From Verrucomicrobiales bacterium (GTDB lineage Bacteria; Verrucomicrobiota; Verrucomicrobiia; Limisphaerales; UBA11320): DNA of 64,000 nucleotides. Of the stretch, positions 59,001 to 61,585 are shown in pieces (position 1 is the stretch's first letter; every line of letters begins with the position of its first letter). The notes beneath the pieces were generated by a model. It was not told the origin of the DNA and made no database searches. It saw nothing but the letters and a program-made list of their open reading frames with translations. The stretch covers positions 1-64,000 of the forward strand of contig JAEUHE010000042.1 in the NCBI GenBank assembly GCA_016793885.1, in the 5' to 3' direction. A program made the translations under genes and the position numbers.

Positions 59001-59037
59001 GCAGCAAGGCTTCTTCCGAGTTCGGAAGCTGGATTGA
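44047..59037 (+). CDS. Giant secreted protein with carboxypeptidase-like, Ig-like, TSP3 and glycine-rich repeat modules
   Basis: A 4996-residue exported protein. The signal core LSALLHLLLVFPAWAQ (about residues 33-47) follows a long N-region. From about residue 939 to 2200 there are some 13 carboxypeptidase-regulatory-like repeats (e.g. GRIFGKVLDVNGAPKGGV, DANGAFEFLNVPLGSFHLTA). Big_5-type Ig-like domains occupy about 2215-2440 and 2735-2840 (LFSEPLDSNTV, ETLYRLVVAATVKDLANNSL). TSP3 calcium-binding repeats follow at about 2935-3145 (DTDGDGVSNADELAQGMDP). Six glycine-rich units (about 3160-4890) each contain a G-R/x-GYLG motif, a GSTRRNGGS motif and GGG-rich loops. It ends in the shared tail (FAVESTRDLIHW, FFRVRKLD) without a PEP-CTERM signal. 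The modules are those of adhesins and surface polymers. The role is inferred from domains only. Confidence 0.9.
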   Translation: MSFSSSSRDVVIGTAPERAARPAGAVARIWQLSALLHLLLVFPAWAQLTTVEYRVGGTALITSPAAVAVPKGIAGSVRVDLAGVDLTQEPVRSSYVEAVLRGPGLPEPRRLVGAVNEALLFPPLNLVGDYQLSNIRLVNGVTGETVMEATPGTVPVRVFDEILVSRVTSRPLTLEEIQEKGIFIDESNFRAVEFEAAFVLDGQTIPIRFPVISPKFKESTEIIPAAELEARLAEAAVLNAKISSEVVQLPPEFQTASLNIEIQGINFQAVDPAEDAPLALRIPPIPALMVIPGNIGYLHQFFSVQIFTENAAPAGSGLSVRNVKATLKLPPGPDRVAATEYASPGDDPLRFARVGPQKVIQPEQTIVQPGPDGKAGTADDVGLLGAGDSGQAEFLVEGLQEGLHVMDLDLVADLDGLAAGTVRVKGKAAGAVLVRNPKFSMAFAHPRTVRAGEPYEASVTLLNTGSTPANLVQVSLNRNSISGARLEDETQQTVQLGTILPGQTATARFRMRSLRTGSVSFSNLTTSDDSIEGRFRLSMGVDERGVALSPDTIAMPDFVTALPEALQFAATRVLGQALSVATAAQLPPGVRGIPKGIVTRRVLELAEAGQRLRYNDPLPRVLADLLLDWQGGREANLGFDQILRETEAGLEWRQAIFNALLKSENLDATASLVSHSPDLAGLGQPWVLGSASVGSHWLALASSTNQVNPARSEVPYHLVYQGSNGLWSAGVPSTNYPVILHWSPTSSVSRLELAATVLSGDGTGRQLRWDISNPPANAVYRFGPDFSGTELQVDLNNDGTFESSLAGIVSPVVEVPPSVIAVEQDVSILAGRPFAPCIGPQNIFNYGTVLAVVYSKPMTQATAGNESAYTVDGGNGANSAQIQPGGRVVYLNLRKGVSAIRQRTLSFQGITDSRGNALVTPSRPIRSVEPGTTAPFIDGVAIKGRALRGNGQLAAGIPVTLTMYDQAFSGLFCESWTRRVSQVITDEKGAFEFDFVLAGIPYSISATDTGELSAEALAIIAEATTQTAVDSQRIEELATSEATRDTLLGAFAAGSLPQAIAKVEGLDRALVRDFIAPDSGRIGQEVPVALRFRGRAIVTGQVLAADGVSPIPGAAVNLFPDLDSRELGRGILADEQGLFAFYGVPLGVFSVEVATSDRRTRTVSGLVSVPDQVTNLVISLPSQITPYAQFRGRVFDSDNLTPQAGARVFLGTLELNSVKDVVRIATTDSDGNWEAKDVPLRSLDVVAVSFDGKRKGVRAGVVPQADVLTVVNVALEATTRVFGRVQFEDGRPAPNALVAGGESLVRTDTNGYFTLAGVPLGSRSFSAGIERNLAAGIEFPRLGTTTMTIVPGVDNFVVIKFSSAGRIFGKVLDVNGAPKGGVRIAIPIEGGFLWTDADSQGNYVFENLGLGSYTLSAPANAVFNNTLDVRALNEKIRSGNEEEIMAAFEEAISVFVGANDPLLTGAQLNFRPSSWGYTRTRLRFDGESVEANIRYIAEGSVTGQVVNHQGVPIGARVRLNGIGPAINGEPKMTIRGELDSDPATGLFIFPGNLLAGPWTLQVASPFYPVILSKEGFTTELDPNVTNVVMKFPPIREVNGRIAGRVLRPDGSLVGEGVKVRISISNDYEIQTDTNGVFDTQIAVPAGGYRVTAFDAESGLRGEAYLGVTAGITNFVDVSLLTKNSAVKVVVVRGNGLPAPGAQVDLEQGSFPRDPRITLIANEQGEVTFTDLWEGTYAVCAQYLDGATRLYARGGASVGPNSTTPVTLRLGATGTLVGQFVKRDLVTPVAGAQVAIGNLGFASTDDEGRFRFTGVPIGTYRLTTSDPVSGAAAQASVTLTLPDQEQTVLIVEGARGEVTGFVADSYGQGYVPGATVTIRFSDGVTASRSVTTGPDGRFSFPGSPVGAFHLTARDLDKVKGGRGVSGQASGVLSEPSLLASVDIQLQQLGVLPVQVLREDGLTPAENVRVTLSGRPSQDTGPSGEVLFIDLPYRSSVTAVAISSRAGNQHSGSSGSVAINQIGTNPPLVLRLRGVGNVSGQVVGSDGSTPVVGAEVVIQYLAPLFSGEKRLAISGAQGGFTFDDVPLGPYRVTAQNVSLAGSVSGDISQHEESDSVRIRLGDSGRIRGRLVRADGETPVEGVNLAVLYNSQSTNPGRAAALTDANGAFEFLNVPLGSFHLTAAAPAFGGVVELDRQLISNGQDLELGDLAFDEEFPRVLSVTPAYGSVGVNTTNAVEIVFSEALIPASVNPQGVYLRSGSAKVDASLVLLDDEVGIPRIVRLTPLRPLLSERVYEIVVVAGEVFGAGGQATGSGPLDLVKRPLTSPVLSRFTTDDNDPPVLLSLFPTNGAIQIDPRSLPRLSFNEALRSTGFVFRLTGPSGEVPGTASVGLNGQVLSFLPNADLRPNARYSLIASNLLDLAGNLSTNEPYVATFDTLDTVGPRLKTVAIADGRRPAANATVPIEVSLETDEPGVSVRLSQDFTALGTTTNKPYRFNVKLPGSGATTLRAIATDIFGNEGPLGELVVQVDVNQRPTVTFVRVLPLDGPAASGSTVIVDVVASDDSGISQLKAIVGGLPGTSLLTTNGSLVRIQGIIPSTSGPGTIEFFAEATDDIGQSSGQQTLSIPIRDATLPTMALVSPAAGSVLNPGTVTPLSLQLADNFGVTEVTLEVAGAFSLSSTTTISPAQTNGSYQLDLPVPSTAPVNAESVQVTLTARDAAGNVSAQVVRSFRMPDRTAPTLLSSTPSPGATGIDVGIVVSLLFSEPLDSNTVTTNSITLSKADDGALVPAVVQLAPDLKSVTVDPVAPLAAETLYRLVVAATVKDLANNSLVASITNDFRTSEFQLASPLPGQSVVEGQALVLRAGSATLIFSKVRFLADGSEVSVVTASPYTNLFPVPSIASLGTNRITIGAEALSASDVKLASAFATITIYAANEDTDGDGVSNADELAQGMDPFTPNVPPTIQAPFVVEVVQGVLTNVLVGAVDPDGNLLRLQVRESLADDRVRLFETLYFAPSGGLDFQSPLPTGSFSGPVLIRSSVPGSLSFLVRALDGGGLSATQAVTVVTLQDRDLDGIADRDDQDRDGDGFTNAQETTLGLNPDESDTDGDGIPDAVETSGSNGFVTNALHADTDADGVPDGFELALGTNPTNSNDGSSIVVINGRTVTFDGSARLGTLVLTNGAVLTHPIAGLSGAPRLELSVTRLVVDATSRIDLTGRGYLGGLRAPNNASQSGRTFGNTTIGGSTRRNGGSHAGLGGMGDTEPTPAQPYGSFKTPQTLGGGGGSDVTAAGNGGGRVQITAESIELEGQILADGEDGSRYAGGGAGGSVYIRTGNLLGAGAIRANGGGSGPQSGGGGGGRIALYFTNAASVVFTNVQASGGDLTARSEGTPGTVYVEQASHLSELVVARTSTNNLAEATPLGSLAGGISAVLQANLLGDRAAAFVPGALIGMQLKPNPTSTRLFRIVGNSRSYIFTDPADGNLTDVARVGDAYSAELSVGRLIIRQGATVEIADANLERPDRRGRLVATELELSVGARLTHPYATIATQFGLELDIANSLKVDATSQINVSDRGYLGGLSRDNSFSSFGRTMGNTTQGGSFRRSGGSYGGIGATGDAEQFVNEVYGSYSDPSEVGSGGGSDSSPAGNGGGLIRIQVDYLSLDGQLLANGGSGSRYAGGGSGGGIKISANSLSGSGLVTANGGDGGLQSGGGGGGRIAIFYNTSTNFSFESLSAAGGGGRSEGGTGGVGTVVARQAGNIPTIVIRSTGRETPLPEFQGEHLVVDGAVVSGKALNLASLTLTNGAVLTHPAATADTESRLEINVGQLIISADSRIDVTGRGYLGALKGANANSASGRTLGNTTTGGSTRRNGGSYGGLGATGDAEQTVNGIYGSFYDPNESGSGGGSDSGAAGNGGGVVRITAQTMSFEGLIRANGGSGSRYAGGGSGGAIKITTDTISGSGLVQVNGGDGGPQSGGGGGGRVAVYYQSAVNFDLLQLESKGGSGQDHGAPGTVVTKRGAAIAQVLIRGEGRETPLPPTLQGDHVIVEGSRVSGNLVTLSSLLLTNGAVLTHDGTGAASESRLELQVTDLIISSDSRIDVSGRGYLGGLNGANAGSSSGRTLGNTVVGGSTRRNGGGYGGLGATGDTEQSVNVTYGSFYDPNELGSGGGSDSGAAGSGGGLVRITATNLSLEGQIRANGNIGSRYAGGGSGGGIKITTTSISGSGSIQVNGGDGGPQSGGGGGGRIAVYYQTAANFGLLKLESLGGSGRDVGAPGTIVTKRGTAIADVVIRGSGRETPLPPTLLGDHLIVDGAIVSADGVTLSSLILTNGAVLTHAFTDLTTEGRLEINATTLLIDGDSRIDVSRRGYLGGLRGLNGGSQSGRTFGNTTSGGSTRRNGGSYGGMGAMGNTESTTASVYGAFHSPNEVGSGGGSDSGPAGSGGGLVHLNIDSLVLEGQILADGEGGSRYAGGGSGGAILIRARSLVGSGLISANGGFSGPESGGGGGGRIAIYSDSVAQAVVDLVQALGGPGGLRSGSPGTIYFQSAVAPTGHLVIDSRGANAPSRATPLLSVGGSTSTALSATLLTDTNANLPPGGLVGLLLKPNAAQAASFLIVSNTATTIVTDPLDGNMTPAAVVGNAYSVTPTVGKLSVRGGAIVELVDADTSLSDRRGTFRATTAEIVGSSLLTHPSNTGDVQFGLELVVDEVLTVDATSRVDVSQLGYLGASKPGNFSQSGKTFGNDSLLGSTRRNGGSHGGSGGFGNTGGIVGELYDDQQAPTQPGGGGGSDSGGAGNGGGVVRLYVGTLQLQGKIAADGESGSRYAAGGAGGSIWINVRTLSGTGSMSADGGNGAQESGGGGGGRIAIYYQDASAFDFLKVTTLGGAGLSSGADGTRYYLPTQFVPPSAPAVPRLQAVIYEIAVSGISDPSTPSTAGGSGDAEVLVRWTGEPGRRFAVESTRDLIHWTTIPVVVVETSSGRYQARIADSGAPLQQGFFRVRKLD
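53520..58725 (+). repeat. Six glycine-rich coding units, symmetrically spaced
   Basis: Equivalent GRGYLGG-type sites fall at 53686, 54751, 55546, 56335, 57124 and 58189. The spacings are 1065, 795, 789, 789 and 1065 bp, all in frame. Each unit has an N-terminal 'LTNGAVLTHP' strand, the GRGYLGG site, GNTxxGGSTRRNGGS, a YG..Y.SF..P.E.GSGGGSDS segment, a GNGGGxVRI strand, a SRYAGGGSGG segment and GGGGGGRIAIYY. The first and last linkers carry an extra piece of about 90 residues (ATPLGSLAGG.. and ATPLLSVGG..), absent from the middle ones. Confidence 0.85.
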
Positions 59038-59231
59038 AGTAGGAGCTGAGTCGCCTGTGAGTAGCAAGCATCGAGGTCAACCCGCTCCCCGGCGTGATTA
59101 AACCCGGGCGGGACTTGGTCGAAGATCGATCCGATTGAGCTTATCGGTTTGATCTCGTTGAGCCCATCATGGCTCCAGGCTCAGCTGACAAGGCAGGCTA
59201 CCTCCCGATACGGGCCTCTGCACGTGGATTA

Positions 59232-59906
59232 TCAGAAGGCTGACTTCCTTCGGCGGAGAGTTGGTAATCCGGCGCAGCCCAAGGCGAAAACTAAGTAGCC
59301 TGCTGGCTCTGGAATAGGTTCCGTGGAAAACCGAACCTCGTCGATCCCTACTCCGACGTCACCCAATATTACCTGAAGGCGCACTTTCTGTCCTGTGTAG
59401 CCGCTCATATCGATCCACCAATCACTGACGACACCGTGAACACCGCCAGCGGCCACTATGGTTTTGACTTGTGATTCGAGTCGAACTCCATCGACCTCCA
59501 CCACGACATCTCCAAGCGCGCCAAACAGCGCACGATACTGCAATGTTCTTGTTGCCTCTGGAATCGTCACCAGTTGCTCAGCGACGATGGCACTGGTACC
59601 CAAACCGCGTGCGAAGAGGTAATAGTTTCCAATCGGCAAGCCTCCGGGGTCAGCCTCCTTCCCATACATGGTTGCGTAGAATCCCTGTGAGGCTTGAACT
59701 CCAAACGGAACAAGTGAGCCAGCCACACCATTATCCACTGTTCCGATTTTCCCGGTGCCATCATAATTTCTAACGCTCCAACCAAGCAGAAACGTGGTCG
59801 TGGAATCGTAAAGCTCGAATCCGCCGTTGATAATCCCCTGGGCTCGAAGCGAGGCTTCAGGTGCCGCTAGCATCAGCGCAAGAAGAGGTATATAACGGGC
59901 TTTCAT
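59232..59906 (-). CDS. PEP-CTERM sorting domain protein
   Basis: A 224-residue secreted protein with signal peptide MKARYIPLLALMLAAPEASLRA and a beta-sandwich-like domain (GIINGGFELYDSTTTFLLGW, VTIPEATRTLQYRALFG, VRLQVILGDVGVGIDEVRF) resembling DUF642/CBM-type folds. It ends PIPEPAGYLVFALGCAGL and TLRRRK, a PEP-CTERM tail. It is convergent with the giant gene and single. The next 740 bp upstream contain palindromic repeats and no other gene. Function is unknown beyond likely surface attachment. Confidence 0.9.
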   Translation of the reverse strand: MKARYIPLLALMLAAPEASLRAQGIINGGFELYDSTTTFLLGWSVRNYDGTGKIGTVDNGVAGSLVPFGVQASQGFYATMYGKEADPGGLPIGNYYLFARGLGTSAIVAEQLVTIPEATRTLQYRALFGALGDVVVEVDGVRLESQVKTIVAAGGVHGVVSDWWIDMSGYTGQKVRLQVILGDVGVGIDEVRFSTEPIPEPAGYLVFALGCAGLPTLRRRKSAF

Positions 59907-60025
59907 GGAACGACTTTATCAGATTCGAAGATCAGCGTCTGAGGCGTTCTCCGGAGCTTCCTGGAATGCTGGCATAGTTCCAAGCTGCACCTTGCCCATC
60001 ATCATTGTAAGGGGGGGGCTGATTT

Positions 60026-60577
60026 TGTGCCTATTTTTGAATCCTAAGCCACGGAGCGATGGCACCGCCATGAGCAGGCTCATGCCCGGAGGCTTACCAA
60101 CTCGGTGAACGTACGTTCATCGAGTTGGTCGTAGCTGCGCTTTCGGGGTCGGACCGCGGCAAGTCAAAGTGGCTCAACCGCTTGTCTGTTTCGTTACGAT
60201 CTGGAAGGAGCTTAGGTTCGATTTTGGTGGCCTATTTTTGACTCCTGAGCCGAGGAGCGATGGCACCGCCATGAGCAGGTTCAAGCCCGGAGGCTTACCA
60301 ACCCGATGAACGTACGTTCATCGAGTTTGTACTGGCTGGTCGGCTGACCAGATAGCCGGGGGGGGGATTGCCAACGCAAAGAAGTTTCGGGGCCGGATCG
60401 CCGGAAGTTACTCTGGCTAAATGGATTGCCTATTTAGTTAACGATCCAGGAGGGGCTTAGCCTTGATTTTGTTGGCCTGTTTTTGACTCCTAAACCAAGC
60501 AGCGCTGACATCGCTATCAACAGGCTCAAGCCCGGCGGCCTACCAACTCGATGAACGTACGTTCATCGAGTTGGTTC
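60026..60577. repeat. Three copies of a palindromic repeat
   Basis: Each copy has a conserved lead (GGCCTATTTTTGACTCCTGA and onward, then GGAGCGATGGCACCGCCATG) ending in a 32-bp palindrome at 60097-60128, 60298-60329 and 60543-60574. The third palindrome is perfect (CCAACTCGATGAACGT and its inverse), the first has one mismatch and the second a few. Spacing is 201 and 245 bp. The rest of 59907-60646 holds no gene. Confidence 0.9.
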
Positions 60578-60646
60578 AGGAGGAAGCCTACCGAGTGCGG
60601 ACTGGCCAAGTCCATAGGGGAGGGGACCCGTTGAGGGGAGTTGGGT

Positions 60647-61546
60647 TTAATCAGGTGTTTCGACTCGGATCCGGAAGTAGGAGGTGTTGCTCAGTTGGAC
60701 GCGGGAGAATGAGGACTGGTTCAGCGGCGGCGTGGCGCGGATGCCTCGCTTCAGGTCCTTCAACGCATTCAATGAGCTGCCACCCTCGATCGCATAGGTG
60801 CGGCCCTCGACACTGGGCCACTGGAGGGTGATTTCCTCCAGCCCGGGCACGATACTGACCCGCAGGTTGGATCGGCGATCCGTGGGATCCGATCCCATCG
60901 CTTCCTCACTCAGGTTGTTGGCTCCATCGCGATCAGCATCGTCGGAATAGAAGGCGGCCTGGAGATTGCCAAAATACTTCTTCTCCCAAGCGTCGGTCAG
61001 GCCATCGAGATCGGTGTCGTCAGCATCCGGCGCGACAGCTTGAAACGTGACCACGCCTGGTTCAGCTTCGAGAATCGTTGCGTTGGTCGTGACGAAGCTC
61101 GCAAACAATCCTAGGTGGCCGATGGCCAGTTCGAACCTGGGTGTGTCTTGAGTCCGTCGTGCGAAACTCACACTGCCCAGCAGGATGCGGTTCCCGCCGA
61201 TCCCCACCTGCGCCGTGCGCGCGTCGAGGTGTCCGCCCACGAAGAGCACTTGCCCTGCGGTGGTGGCGTCGGGCCTCACCTGAGGTAGCAACTTCTTTCC
61301 GTCGTGGAAGTACCACGTCGACTCATTGAGTGTCGCTGAAGCGACCCGCAACAGGCTGGGGATGTAGGACAGGCGAAAGGTCTGACTCACGATCGCCGGG
61401 CCTGAGATGTCAGCAAAGACCTGCACCTGGACCAAGGGGCCGGTGGAGGAGGCCTCGCCGTATACTCTGACTGATGCCTGCAAGTTAACCTGGCAGCACC
61501 AGAGGAGTAAGGCGAGTGGGGCCAATCGTTGGATTTGTATCTTCAT
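60647..61546 (-). CDS. Secreted cohesin-like/TSP3-repeat protein
   Basis: A 299-residue secreted protein with signal peptide (LAPLALLLWCCQVNLQAS). The first half (VRVYGEASSTGPLVQVQVFA, FRLSYIPSLLRVASATL, GNRILLGSVSFA) has the pattern of a cohesin-like beta-sandwich. TSP3-type repeats follow (DTDLDGLTDAWEKKYFGN, DADRDGANNLSEEAMGSDP), then the shared C-terminal domain (RTYAIEGGSSLNALKDL, SYFRIRVETPD). The next gene upstream (61586-64000) ends in a dockerin-like repeat 38 bp away, so a cohesin-dockerin pairing between the two is possible but unproven. They are probably one operon. Confidence 0.72.
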   Translation of the reverse strand: MKIQIQRLAPLALLLWCCQVNLQASVRVYGEASSTGPLVQVQVFADISGPAIVSQTFRLSYIPSLLRVASATLNESTWYFHDGKKLLPQVRPDATTAGQVLFVGGHLDARTAQVGIGGNRILLGSVSFARRTQDTPRFELAIGHLGLFASFVTTNATILEAEPGVVTFQAVAPDADDTDLDGLTDAWEKKYFGNLQAAFYSDDADRDGANNLSEEAMGSDPTDRRSNLRVSIVPGLEEITLQWPSVEGRTYAIEGGSSLNALKDLKRGIRATPPLNQSSFSRVQLSNTSYFRIRVETPD

Positions 61547-61585
61547 AGCAAGTGTTCGATCATGGGTTGGCAGTGCTGCTCGGCG

